From positions 1 to 22,874 of the IMG/VR virus record IMGVR_UViG_3300032084_000510: a stretch of DNA of 22,874 nt. One strand, 5' to 3'. This document shows positions 14,288 through 22,873 of this stretch, piece after piece (within the stretch, counting starts at the first letter, position 1; every line of letters begins with the position of its first letter). Origin of the DNA: a virus. Position numbers and translations under genes: made by a program. The notes beneath the pieces are model-generated. The model saw only the letters and a program-made list of their open reading frames with translations, did not search any database and was not told the origin of the DNA.

Positions 14288-17200
14288 TTAATCTGCAAAC
14301 GATGCGCCAGATCTTGCGATACTGAAGTCGATTGCGAAGAACTCGGCAGTCCTGGTTGGTTTGAGAAGCACCTTAGCATAAATGATGTTTCTGTCAATCA
14401 GATCTGGAGTTGTTGTTGATTCATCCAAAATAAGTCTGAAGTCTTCTAGACCAAACTGTGCCTTGACGTTTCTGAGGATAGGCTCTGCTTCACCCAAGAA
14501 TCTATTCCAAGTTTCTCTGGTGTTTTGTGCAAAGACTACTCTAGCAGCTACACGGCTTATTTCACGTTTGATGAAGATCATTAGGCGACGGACGTTAACA
14601 CGATCAAGTGCCGATGGGGTAGTCTGTAGTGTCTTCTGCCCGAAGATCACAATACCCTCTGCTGGGAACTTGGCGATTGGGTTAATGCCTGCTGCGTATA
14701 GATCATCACGATCTTTCGAGGTGAGCTTCTTGGTAACGTCGATGATTGGTAGACCACCTGCGCCGTCAGAAAGACCGCCACGAGCTAGACCTGCTGGGGC
14801 GAACCATGGGGCACCAACTCGGTCTGTAAAGGACATTGCGCCCAGTGCAGGAATCGAAGGTGGTAGCCATAGTAGCTTGCCAGTTAGGGTGTCACGGGCA
14901 CGAACCCATGGGTAGTATGCAGCACCGTAGCTAGTGTTGATCTCACGGTTTGTAAGAGCATCAACAGCAGTTTTCACGGTGTTACCAGCACGAGTCTGGT
15001 AGTTGCTTGTATTCTCTGTTGAAGGTGTGAACACGCTCCCCAAGTCAATAACTGCAAGCATATCCCCACGATCTTCTGCTACTTCTAGCATCTTATCGGT
15101 GACTATGGTTGAGGTAATGCCTGGGACAGACAACAAGTTAGACTGAACATCTTCAGGATCTCGAACAAGATCAAGTGCTCTGACCACTGAGTGTAGAGCA
15201 TAGGCTGCCGTCTCATCAGTACCAAGTCTGGTGTTATTGAAAGGTTCTGACTCTTTGATGTTTAGACCGTCATGCCCACCATGCAGCACGGTTGTAAAGT
15301 TATTATAACCTGCGTCCAAAATCTTTTGGTATGAACCTGTTGTAAAGGAAGCTTCACGAGCACCTGTAGCGCCATGAGCGGCACCTGCGGTGTATGAGAA
15401 ACCAGCCTTTCTTAGACCATAGTAGTGCTTGGCTTCGCTGGCTTTGCCTGGAACTGGTCCGACATTATCAAGTGAGAACACGAATGAGTGTTGTCTAGCA
15501 GATGATCCTGCTGTACTTGTGTCTGCCTGGCGAACTGGGACATCGGGGGTTGCTGCTGTGTCGGCATTGACTTGTGCCAAATCCAACGATGCCTCCGCAG
15601 TGTAGTCCTTGAAGTTAACACTCAAGCTGCGAACGATGTCTGCAAGCTCTGGGTTGTAACGATTGTTTGCAATCGACTGCCCTGTGTACACACCAAAGTG
15701 TGTTACTTCTTTAGAGTTAGGTGAACCATAGGATGAACTAACAACCAATGGAAGCTCTGGGAATCGGATACTGGCAGTCATGTTAGCCTTACCCATATCC
15801 AAGATTTGGGTGTCTGTGGGCATAATGCCCGCTGTAGCATGACTCACCAATGTACCGAAGCCAGCGCCACCGCCGTCAAGCATACTATGGACGCTGCCGC
15901 CGCCTGCGGTGCCGCCTTGACCCTTACCATAAGCATGAAGCGAAGTTGAGCCACTAACGATGTCAACATCACGATACTTGGTTGGACCGAAGAAGCCGAA
16001 TGGCAATAGGCGTGGATCAGTTGCGCCACGTTCTACATCACCGTTCATCACTACTCTAACATAATCAGAGCGGTTAGCATACTCACCATATCGGCGGTTG
16101 CGCTTCTCAGCCGAATCATAAACATCATGTTGATCACCAATTCGATTAGCAATATAATCTGGTGATGCTGGGTTTAGATTACAAGCGGTGAATCTTTCTA
16201 GGACTCTTTGCCTATTATCGGTATCACGAATGTCACGAACTACAACATCAAACGTTCCGTATGGATCAGCGTTTGTGGTCGAAGCTTTGACATTTTGAAT
16301 CGATAGCTTAATACTTTTTTGTACTTGTTCACCAACGTCACGGGCTTCCAAGCGGAACAACCGTTGCTGGTTCTCGGCTGCATAAGAGCCTGAGGAGTCT
16401 GTCATATCCTGAGATATGAACCAACCCGTAGTAGCCTTAGTAGCAGAGAACTTGAAGTCGCCGTGCTCTTCAGCGGGAGTTTGTGGGTTTTGCAAGGGCA
16501 TAATAGCACCGAACATTACGTCGCCTGTATATGCCGCACCGTCAACAAATAACTCTCGGAAGGCGCTGCCTTTCAAGACCTTTCTTTCAAATGATTCACC
16601 AAGAACATAGTTGACACGATTGGTTCCATCTGCTAGTGTAGCAGTAGAAACGTCATCATTAACCAAGGTTGGATTCGTGTTGAATACTTTTCTGATGAAT
16701 CGATCACTTGCTGGATCGAAGTTGAATGTTACTCGCTCTGATGGATTGTGCTCATTCAAGTTAGAAGCACCATGGATCTGAGCTACGAACTCACCATTAG
16801 CGTCTGACTTAAACAATTGGCAACCAGAAGCGGTCATTGCGCCACGAGCATTCGTACCACTGAGAATAACTCTACCCTCTTCAACATAGAAGACGGCTGC
16901 TAGAGTACCAGAGATAGTGTAGCCGTTTGATGCAGCACTTCCTGATGGCCATACAAAGAGACCGTATGCGCCTTGCGAGGAGTTGCTATCATCAATGCCA
17001 TCAAATTCATAACCAGCAGCACCTGCGTTAGCAGCGCCATCGCTGACGTCTGGGTGTTGTTGTCCCAAAAGGCGGACGACTGTTACAGCGTTACTGTTCT
17101 TTAACCAAGCCTGTGCTGCAAAGCTAGCATAAGTTGGGGCAAGTTCATTACCGTCTCGCCAAACATCTCCGCCTTTGCCACCTGCTACAGGATCACCAAA

Positions 17201-17374
17201 GACTTGGATGAATTCTTCAAAAGAGTTAACTGTAGTTGGTCTAAAAGCAGGACCTTTGCGGGTTCGACCTATAATAACTGGACCGATTGGATCGGGTACC
17301 TTAGGGAGTTGGCTGTTATCTATTTCACTAGTAAAGACTCCTGGTGAAATAAACTTGAATTTGCGTTCTGACAT
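14288..17374 (-). CDS. 18: Contractile tail sheath protein (gp18-like), enlarged
   Basis: Forms the contractile sheath around the tube. The N-terminus FISPGVFTSEID (8-19) and the PIGPVIIGRTRKGPAF stretch (about 30-45) followed by SFEEFIQVFGDP are diagnostic. The C-terminal domain VNVRRLMIFIKREISRVAAR (about 926 onward), NTRETWNRFL and LLKPTRTAEFFAIDFSI is the conserved inner sheath core that makes the interlocking mesh and binds the tube. At 1028 residues it is about 370 longer than T4 gp18 (659). The extra length lies in the middle (roughly 110-700), is Ser/Gly/Asp-rich and probably forms surface domains. The gene begins a unit with a candidate late promoter in the 107-base gap upstream and a strong GAGGAG ribosome site, and is followed by the tube gene. 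Confidence 0.95.
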   Translation of the reverse strand: MSERKFKFISPGVFTSEIDNSQLPKVPDPIGPVIIGRTRKGPAFRPTTVNSFEEFIQVFGDPVAGGKGGDVWRDGNELAPTYASFAAQAWLKNSNAVTVVRLLGQQHPDVSDGAANAGAAGYEFDGIDDSNSSQGAYGLFVWPSGSAASNGYTISGTLAAVFYVEEGRVILSGTNARGAMTASGCQLFKSDANGEFVAQIHGASNLNEHNPSERVTFNFDPASDRFIRKVFNTNPTLVNDDVSTATLADGTNRVNYVLGESFERKVLKGSAFRELFVDGAAYTGDVMFGAIMPLQNPQTPAEEHGDFKFSATKATTGWFISQDMTDSSGSYAAENQQRLFRLEARDVGEQVQKSIKLSIQNVKASTTNADPYGTFDVVVRDIRDTDNRQRVLERFTACNLNPASPDYIANRIGDQHDVYDSAEKRNRRYGEYANRSDYVRVVMNGDVERGATDPRLLPFGFFGPTKYRDVDIVSGSTSLHAYGKGQGGTAGGGSVHSMLDGGGAGFGTLVSHATAGIMPTDTQILDMGKANMTASIRFPELPLVVSSSYGSPNSKEVTHFGVYTGQSIANNRYNPELADIVRSLSVNFKDYTAEASLDLAQVNADTAATPDVPVRQADTSTAGSSARQHSFVFSLDNVGPVPGKASEAKHYYGLRKAGFSYTAGAAHGATGAREASFTTGSYQKILDAGYNNFTTVLHGGHDGLNIKESEPFNNTRLGTDETAAYALHSVVRALDLVRDPEDVQSNLLSVPGITSTIVTDKMLEVAEDRGDMLAVIDLGSVFTPSTENTSNYQTRAGNTVKTAVDALTNREINTSYGAAYYPWVRARDTLTGKLLWLPPSIPALGAMSFTDRVGAPWFAPAGLARGGLSDGAGGLPIIDVTKKLTSKDRDDLYAAGINPIAKFPAEGIVIFGQKTLQTTPSALDRVNVRRLMIFIKREISRVAARVVFAQNTRETWNRFLGEAEPILRNVKAQFGLEDFRLILDESTTTPDLIDRNIIYAKVLLKPTRTAEFFAIDFSIARSGASFAD

Positions 17375-17414
17375 TTATATCATTCTCCTCGTAGTTTCAA
17401 CGTATATGCAGTAA

Positions 17415-17431
17415 TTGTAAATGCATTACAA
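17415..17431. repeat. Short inverted repeat in the sheath gene leader
   Basis: TTGTAA (17415-17420) and TTACAA (17426-17431) flank ATGCA. It lies between the candidate late promoter and the ribosome site of the sheath gene, where it would be transcribed as a weak A/U stem. It could equally be a protein-binding site or chance in an AT-rich gap. Confidence 0.3.
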
Positions 17432-17435
17432 TACA

Positions 17436-17445
17436 ATGTAAATAG
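17436..17445 (-). promoter_or_regulatory. Candidate late promoter box CTATTTACAT
   Basis: Minus strand CTATTTACAT keeps the CTATTTAC core of the other boxes, 62 bases before the tail sheath start, in the 107-base gap after the gp15-like gene. This gap holds no gene. Confidence 0.5.
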
Positions 17446-17481
17446 TGTGGCGATATGGCAAAATGCTCAGGGTAGGATTTT

Positions 17482-18363
17482 TTATCTTCTGATTTTATTA
17501 TCGATGTCAAGATGAAATGGTATTTCGTCTGATAATACTGCTCGCTCACGACCAATGATAATCTCTGCGGGGCTTTGTGTAACTTTGATAGCTGACTCTA
17601 TTTTCTCTTGGTCTAGGATATAGCCCAACACTTGGATAGTAATGTTGCTTGTAAACATTCTTTCGTCTGTCCCTAAAGAAGCTGCGTTGTTCTCTTGCGT
17701 AAAATCAGACTGCACAAAAGCCTCATAGCGGTGACCTTCATGTTCTAGAATAAAATAATTTCTAGCTCCGCCTGAGAGCATGAAGTGAGTAGACATTTCA
17801 TTCATCTGTTGAATATATTCTGACCTCATGCTGATCTGATATCCTATGTCGAGATAAACTGGTGCTGGTATGGTGTAGACATCGTACACTACCCTTGTGC
17901 TTTCCCTGGGGAATGTCTTTTTATTTGCATCGGTTCCGCTCGCAGAGCGCCTTACGGAGTCTGCGTTAGCCCTATCTCTAGTCTTGAGTTGGTTGACCGT
18001 TCTTGCTATCTCTATTCTACCCATCGAGCCGTCTGCATTTTGCGGCAAAGGAGAATAATATTTCCCTCTTCTTGTCACATCCTTGTTGACAGAAGTTCTC
18101 TGAATTGATATAAGAGGATATATCAGTGAATCATGGGCACCAAAGCCTGCTTCACGAAGATCTGGACTCTTCTTGACCATCACTGGTCTCTCTTGAGTCT
18201 GAAAGATGACTGGTACTCTCTTGTAGCCATCGTTAGTATCAACGTGTATATTTAGATTTTCTTTTATATAATTGAAAATAGCAAAGTCTATTGTCTCTAG
18301 CGTTGACGGACGAATAGGTATTGAAGTTTCAGTTATTTCATTTGTCTTAGTTCTTTTCGGCAT
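17482..18363 (-). CDS. 15: Tail terminator / sheath stabiliser (gp15-like)
   Basis: Expected to cap the finished tail and provide the joint to the head. The 293 residues follow T4 gp15 (272 residues): an N-terminal helix region ETIDFAIFNYIKENL (29-43), YKRVPVIFQTQERP (47-60, compare RVPITYASKEH in T4), a LIYPLISIQRTSV strand, then a VYDVYTIPAPVYLDIGYQIS strand (about 160-180) with a QQMNEMSTHFM helix, and a beta C-terminal domain. The extra loop at about 100-150 is charged and probably disordered. It starts inside the stop codon of the gp14-like gene (TAATG), a strong sign of coupled translation, and precedes the sheath gene. Confidence 0.78.
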   Translation of the reverse strand: MPKRTKTNEITETSIPIRPSTLETIDFAIFNYIKENLNIHVDTNDGYKRVPVIFQTQERPVMVKKSPDLREAGFGAHDSLIYPLISIQRTSVNKDVTRRGKYYSPLPQNADGSMGRIEIARTVNQLKTRDRANADSVRRSASGTDANKKTFPRESTRVVYDVYTIPAPVYLDIGYQISMRSEYIQQMNEMSTHFMLSGGARNYFILEHEGHRYEAFVQSDFTQENNAASLGTDERMFTSNITIQVLGYILDQEKIESAIKVTQSPAEIIIGRERAVLSDEIPFHLDIDNKIRR

Positions 18364-18863
18364 TATGGCATACCCTCAAATAGTCCTGCTCTTGCTTTTC
18401 TTACGGATGCAATAACCTCAACCTTGTGCCCGTCTAAGCCAGCATCTTGTCCGTAAATATATCTTGGCGAAGCAAGTTCTACTATTTCATAGTTTTTATT
18501 GTCATACTGGATATAATCCCCAACACGCACAAACAAATCTTGATCTTCTGTCAGTCGCCTGTTATGAAAGTGTATCTTAGCTGTGTCAAGTTTGTCAACA
18601 CCGAATTGTTCTGACGTTGTGGTGGAACCTTCATACTCAACCAAAACATGTACATGTACTGGCGGGAGGAACACTTTGCTAATTGCCTCGCCATACAAAG
18701 GATGAAAGTTGGTGGTTTCCATATCGATAGAAAAATATAATATTCTCTGCCCGACAATCTTTTCGACTATCTCATCCGTTATTTGCTTAGCAAAGTCCCT
18801 TTCCTTCTTACCAACAAACAGTGGTCCTGGGGGCGCTCCTGGCTGGCTCCATTCATTTGCCAT
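18363..18863 (-). CDS. 14: Neck protein (gp14-like)
   Basis: Predicted ring protein of the head-tail connector. The 166 residues follow the T4 gp14 order: ILYFSIDME near 42-50, NFHPLYGEAIS (53-63, compare PDLIFGEDL in T4), a FLPPVHVHVLVEYEGSTTTSEQFGVD stretch, a DYIQYDNKNYEIVEL segment (compare DLIYFPMDNSLFEINWV) and YIYGQDAGLDGHKVEV. T4 gp14 is 256 residues; the C-terminal part is missing here. It lies between gp13-like and gp15-like genes, as in T4, and shares stop/start bases with gp15. The Shine-Dalgarno AGGGTGAT partly overlaps the end of the previous gene. Sequence similarity is weak, but order and spacing agree. Confidence 0.75.
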   Translation of the reverse strand: MANEWSQPGAPPGPLFVGKKERDFAKQITDEIVEKIVGQRILYFSIDMETTNFHPLYGEAISKVFLPPVHVHVLVEYEGSTTTSEQFGVDKLDTAKIHFHNRRLTEDQDLFVRVGDYIQYDNKNYEIVELASPRYIYGQDAGLDGHKVEVIASVRKARAGLFEGMP

Positions 18864-18868
18864 CTATA

Positions 18869-20122
18869 TCACCCTACATAGATCCCATAGGGGACCTTCT
18901 GAAGTGTTGTGTTGACGTTATCCATAAGGGCAGTATCGCCTTCGGCTAACTTACCGTAAGTCAACTCATCCAGCACAGCCTTGAGTTCATCTCGTAAAGC
19001 AGTTTGTTCTTCTTTACCCTCAGAGATTAGGGCGCTACCATTCAACTGAACATCATTGCCTGGAATTGGAATCGATCCGAGCTTGGAACGTATTTGACCT
19101 AGCGTCTCCTTGCAGAGAGCTAATGCAAAACGCCTAATCCACTGCTTGCCGATACTGTTGATGTTTATATACGGCACATTTGGAAACGGAAGGGTATTCA
19201 TATTATTGATGCCTTCCGAGCCATACTTGCGATCACTTTCTTCATCGTAGGCTTCTTTATTAGAAACTCTAAACTTAACATAAAAGTTAAGCGGTGCATC
19301 TGATGAAGGGATGGGAAACACTCTTAGTCTATTATTCACTAACTCATAAGAATAGTGCGATGATCTCATCTTTATATTATTTTCATAAGCACTAGCTTGT
19401 AGCTCATGTTGCCATACTGGTATTAGCTCGAAGGTACTATCATCTGCATACATGCCATAAGATGATAGATTACCAACCATACCATGAGTTCCGCCGCCGA
19501 AGAAGCGCCATGATGATGCTGGTGTTTTATAATACACTTTCTCTATTAGTATTCTATCGTTGCCGATCGCTCCTGAAAACGGAGAGCCTGCTTCTAGCGA
19601 GGCGCTGTATATAATAGCCTGTAAATCATAATCTTGCTGGTCGTTGACTCTAGCAAAAGATGCCGAATATATTCTTTCATTTTGCCCTAGACCAATCTGT
19701 GAAGCCACTGATGACGCCACATGGCGAGCATATTCTAAAGTTAGTTTAGTAAATCTTAAGTTTGGTTTCAATTCCGTATCAGACCTGTAAGCAGAAAATT
19801 CACCATCCTGATTGAATGATCCTGTTGCGCCGCCCATCATATCAGATAGAACATTTTTTGCCTGATGCGTGTTAACAATGTAAGAATATTCTAGGCACGC
19901 TTCTTCATAAGCTTTATATACATTTGTTGTCTCTAACTCGATATCTAAAACATTACCACCAAGCTTTCCATATACATAGGAAACTTGATCTACAGCGCCG
20001 CTAACAAAGGGCGCAGTGCTGTATATACCAAAAGCCAAAGAACTGGCAACATCTGAATGTGTCCCAGTAGCTGGCAATACTAAAGCACTAGTAGTGCTGG
20101 ACGGGCTAAGGTCTGTTGGCAT
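18869..20122 (-). CDS. 13: Neck protein (gp13-like)
   Basis: Predicted head-completion/neck protein that closes the portal after packaging. With the ATG at 20122 (GGAGG eight bases upstream) it has 417 residues; a TTG at 20137 would overlap the ribosome site. The N-terminal part has VDQVSYVYGKLGGNVLDIEL, then AYEEACLEYSYIVN, the usual start of gp13-like proteins. The C-terminal part has WIRRFALALCKETLGQIRSK and IPIPGNDVQLNGSALISEGK, typical of this family. T4 gp13 is 309 residues, so the middle carries extra beta-rich sequence. The gene opens a unit behind a terminator and a candidate late promoter and is followed by gp14-like and gp15-like genes with almost no gap. Confidence 0.8.
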   Translation of the reverse strand: MPTDLSPSSTTSALVLPATGTHSDVASSLAFGIYSTAPFVSGAVDQVSYVYGKLGGNVLDIELETTNVYKAYEEACLEYSYIVNTHQAKNVLSDMMGGATGSFNQDGEFSAYRSDTELKPNLRFTKLTLEYARHVASSVASQIGLGQNERIYSASFARVNDQQDYDLQAIIYSASLEAGSPFSGAIGNDRILIEKVYYKTPASSWRFFGGGTHGMVGNLSSYGMYADDSTFELIPVWQHELQASAYENNIKMRSSHYSYELVNNRLRVFPIPSSDAPLNFYVKFRVSNKEAYDEESDRKYGSEGINNMNTLPFPNVPYININSIGKQWIRRFALALCKETLGQIRSKLGSIPIPGNDVQLNGSALISEGKEEQTALRDELKAVLDELTYGKLAEGDTALMDNVNTTLQKVPYGIYVG

Positions 20123-20156
20123 TCGCAAATCCTCCAAATAAGACAGGAGTAACCGT

Positions 20157-20166
20157 TAGTAAATAG
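20157..20166 (-). promoter_or_regulatory. Candidate late promoter box CTATTTACTA
   Basis: Minus strand CTATTTACTA, in the gap between the capsid-gene terminator and the neck gene, 35 bases before the chosen ATG. The surrounding 15-mer CAAACTATTTACTAA is shared exactly with the box at 12518-12527. Confidence 0.6.
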
Positions 20167-20192
20167 TTTGTTACTTTTGTCTTTGCCCAGAT

Positions 20193-20220
20193 AAAACAAA
20201 AGCCGCCCCGAAGGGCGGCT
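20193..20220 (-). terminator. Rho-independent terminator after the major capsid gene
   Basis: On the minus strand AGCCGCCC-UUCG-GGCGGGCT-type folding is visible: an 8-bp perfect stem (20220-20213 with 20208-20201), a UUCG tetraloop, then UUUUGUUUU. This is a strong intrinsic terminator about 30 bases downstream of the capsid stop codon. It would isolate capsid transcription from the neck and tail genes and protect the capsid mRNA 3' end. Confidence 0.92.
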
Positions 20221-20251
20221 AATGCCGTATTAGCTATGCACTAAATGACTA

Positions 20252-22063
20252 TCAGTCAGTTAGGTGCAAGCAGACAACTAGACCATACATGTCTGGGCGA
20301 ACCATCTTCTTAGCATAGCGAGTCATCACGCCCTTGCGGGGCACGAAGTCTTCGGTACCAAAGATGGTAGGCGTGACTTGTAGTGGGACGTAAGGAGCAT
20401 AAACATAGCCACTTTCGAGGAAGCTATTGCCCTTGCGACCAACGAGAACCACGTTGCGTGGGAAGTATGGATCTACCATAACGTCCATCTTGCGACTGAT
20501 GGTTCCAGCCTTGGAAGCACCCCAGTTACCACTGTTAGCTTCTGAATCGCCAGCGACGTCCGCACGGAACCCACTGGTGAACTCAAGAATAGCAGCAACC
20601 TCTGGTGATGTAACGATGAAGTTAGCGCCACCACGGAGGGTCTTACGATGAATGAGAGATGAAACATCATTGATATTCTCAAGGAGGGTTTCATACCATT
20701 CTGAAACAGTACCTGTAAAGTCAGGGGCAAGACTTGTTGTAATGTCTTTGCCTGTCTCACGATTCAAGAATTGACCTGGGCGGCGGCTCCAGTAACGAGT
20801 ACCAGCAGTTGCGCCGTTGATGAGGTCCTTAAGGATCTCTTGGTCAATTTCCAAACCAATGTGCTCAGAAAGAACACTTGTAAGCTCGACTTCAGCGTCG
20901 AGGTTATGATAAGCATTCAAGTCCTGTGCAAGCTCTGGGCTCCACTTGGCTTTGAGCTTACGAGTCTGAGCCGTAACAGCCGTGGAATCAATCTTAAGAT
21001 CGATTTCTGGGATGTCAGCTTCATTTTCAAAGGGCAATCCGCTGCTAGCAGCAAGGACTGAACCTGCTTCGCTGCCTTGACCAATGTTGTCAACGACAGC
21101 AAAGGTAGCGGCTGGAACACGGTTTTCAGCAACACCACGATCCATGCTGTCAACTTCGGCGTGGAAGCCAGCAGCGTCATCGCCATCTGCGGAACCCGTA
21201 GTACGAGCGACGACGATAAGACCTGTCGAACCACTTAGTGGGTCAAGCTGGGTCAAGCGTCGGACCTGAGTACCATGATCAAATGCAAGATCAAGTGCTG
21301 TGAGGTTGTTTGTGTCAAAGTTAGTCAAGTCAGAGACAAGAATCGATGAAACTGTAACAACCGAACCTGAAAGATCAGGATCAAAGCGGAGGAGCTTATT
21401 AAAGTCCTCTGCGGTGGAACCGTATGCGGAATCTACGAATACAATATCTGTAGCTGCAACGGTATCACTCGATGCGGTACCAACAGCAATGAGGGCACAA
21501 TCGACTGATGCGAGTGATGCTGTAGGTGCTGAGTAGCCACTGTTCAAGTTATAAAGACCACGCTCTGCGAGCAATGGGTCGTTAGCGCCTGCTGATGTGG
21601 CACCGTCTGCAAGCTGAACGCCTAGACGGAGGTCCGAACCAACACGACCACCGCCGTAGATGGACTGGCCATCAACAGCACCTGCTGCTGCTTTGCCTTG
21701 GCTATCACTGATACCACCACGGTCTCCGCTGTATACGAAGTCCATGAAGAATATGAGACCACTTGGTAGACTCATTGGTTGCACTGAAACTAGGTCCTGT
21801 GCAAGTAACCCGCCGAATACACGACGTACAATTGGGAATGCAACTGCGGCAAATCCCTCAACATCTTGGTTGCCCATGCTGCTTGCTTCTTTAAGTAGCT
21901 GTGCAGCTTGGTTCTCCAACAAACGTGCCATGCCGTTACGGGCAGTGTCGTCTGCTAGACCTTCTAGAAGACCAGTCTTTTCCCACTTGGTGAGAAGAGC
22001 TTCGCCTTCTGATGCTAAGGAACGTGCTCGAATGCCTTCTGTAAGCTTTTCTATTACGCTCAT
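20252..22063 (-). CDS. 23: Major capsid protein (gp23-like)
   Basis: Main head-shell subunit with the HK97 fold. The N-terminal 70 residues form the prohead delta region, containing LLENQAAQLLKEASSMGNQ. The mature protein then begins near EGFAAVAFPIVRRVFGGLLA (70-89) and QDLVSVQPMSLPSGLIFFMDF. After a Ser/Asp/Ala-rich insertion (about 120-345) come AQTRKLKAKWSPELAQDLNAYHNLDAE and a TRYAKKMVRPDMYGL ending. Possible cleavage sites for a gp21-type protease (L/I-x-E) are at 32-34, 48-50 and 57-59; which is used cannot be told. It has 603 residues against 521 for T4 gp23. TAGGAG precedes the start. It follows the scaffold gene by 24 bases and is closed by a strong terminator. Confidence 0.95.
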   Translation of the reverse strand: MSVIEKLTEGIRARSLASEGEALLTKWEKTGLLEGLADDTARNGMARLLENQAAQLLKEASSMGNQDVEGFAAVAFPIVRRVFGGLLAQDLVSVQPMSLPSGLIFFMDFVYSGDRGGISDSQGKAAAGAVDGQSIYGGGRVGSDLRLGVQLADGATSAGANDPLLAERGLYNLNSGYSAPTASLASVDCALIAVGTASSDTVAATDIVFVDSAYGSTAEDFNKLLRFDPDLSGSVVTVSSILVSDLTNFDTNNLTALDLAFDHGTQVRRLTQLDPLSGSTGLIVVARTTGSADGDDAAGFHAEVDSMDRGVAENRVPAATFAVVDNIGQGSEAGSVLAASSGLPFENEADIPEIDLKIDSTAVTAQTRKLKAKWSPELAQDLNAYHNLDAEVELTSVLSEHIGLEIDQEILKDLINGATAGTRYWSRRPGQFLNRETGKDITTSLAPDFTGTVSEWYETLLENINDVSSLIHRKTLRGGANFIVTSPEVAAILEFTSGFRADVAGDSEANSGNWGASKAGTISRKMDVMVDPYFPRNVVLVGRKGNSFLESGYVYAPYVPLQVTPTIFGTEDFVPRKGVMTRYAKKMVRPDMYGLVVCLHLTD

Positions 22064-22087
22064 TTTATTATCTCCTAAATAAGTTAA

Positions 22088-22873
22088 TTAGTCTCTGTTG
22101 AGACCTGCTAAAACCGCCCAACGATTTAACGCTGGATTTTGTTTTGGTGACGAAACTTCTTCTCTACGAGAACTGATTATTGTAGATGACCGTCTTGTAA
22201 CTGCCTCAGACAATGACTGTGAGCTTGGAGCCTTACGACCCGTCTCCATTGTCTTTTGAAGGGTCTCATAGACCGTCTTCGCTTCATCAACCGTGCGTGA
22301 CTCAGAGATCATTTCAGCAATTTTGTTCTTTTGCCGCTCATTCAGGGAGGTATCACCAAGCACCTTGTTTGTATAAAGCAGTCGTGCATTTGAAAGATTA
22401 AGTTTTTGTAACCCTTCTTTAGCCTCTGCTAATATATTCTTTAATTTGTTAATTGATTCGTTAAGGTCTAGAATCTCTGCATCCTTTTTAGCTAGTTCTT
22501 CCTTAACTTCTTCTTGCCCGTCTCTGGAGTTATCAGCCGTTTTGATTTCTGCGGCTTCTTCCTCATCAGATTCTTGCTCATCTTTTGTAATCTCTTCCAT
22601 GGCGAAGTCTGGGGCGGATACTTCGAGAGATTCCTGCTTCACTATATTCATGAGGGTGGAAAGAAGCTCTTCTTCATTCAACTCAACCTCTTCGTCTAGT
22701 TCCTCTGCTTCATCATCTTTTCTGTTGGCAGGAGCAGGCTCGGTAGAAACTTCTTCTTCGTCTGCCAACTCTGGTATACCAACATCCAGATCTTCTCTGT
22801 CAACCATATCATCTGCATCGGATGGTTCCATCTCTGCTTGGGCGATTAGTTGATCTAGCGGGATTTCGATCAT
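22088..22873 (-). CDS. 22: Prohead core scaffold protein (gp22-like), 5' end uncertain
   Basis: Internal scaffold around which the capsid assembles, removed by proteolysis. The visible 261 residues are very acidic at the N-terminus (about 15-130, many Glu/Asp runs). A coiled coil follows (about 125-165, ELAKKDAEILDLNESINKLK), then a conserved LLYTNKVLGDTSLNERQKNKI segment, a DEAKTVYETLQKTM helix, a Ser-rich linker, and a C-terminal NRWAVLAGLNRD. T4 gp22 is 269 residues, close to this. The ATG lies one base from the window edge, so no ribosome site can be seen and the gene may start further upstream. Location directly before the major capsid gene supports the call. Confidence 0.85.
   Translation of the reverse strand: MIEIPLDQLIAQAEMEPSDADDMVDREDLDVGIPELADEEEVSTEPAPANRKDDEAEELDEEVELNEEELLSTLMNIVKQESLEVSAPDFAMEEITKDEQESDEEEAAEIKTADNSRDGQEEVKEELAKKDAEILDLNESINKLKNILAEAKEGLQKLNLSNARLLYTNKVLGDTSLNERQKNKIAEMISESRTVDEAKTVYETLQKTMETGRKAPSSQSLSEAVTRRSSTIISSRREEVSSPKQNPALNRWAVLAGLNRD

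Noticed and set aside
22446-22853. Plus-strand frame with long serine runs
   Set aside because: The serine runs are the complement of Glu/Asp codons of the acidic scaffold protein, not a real protein.
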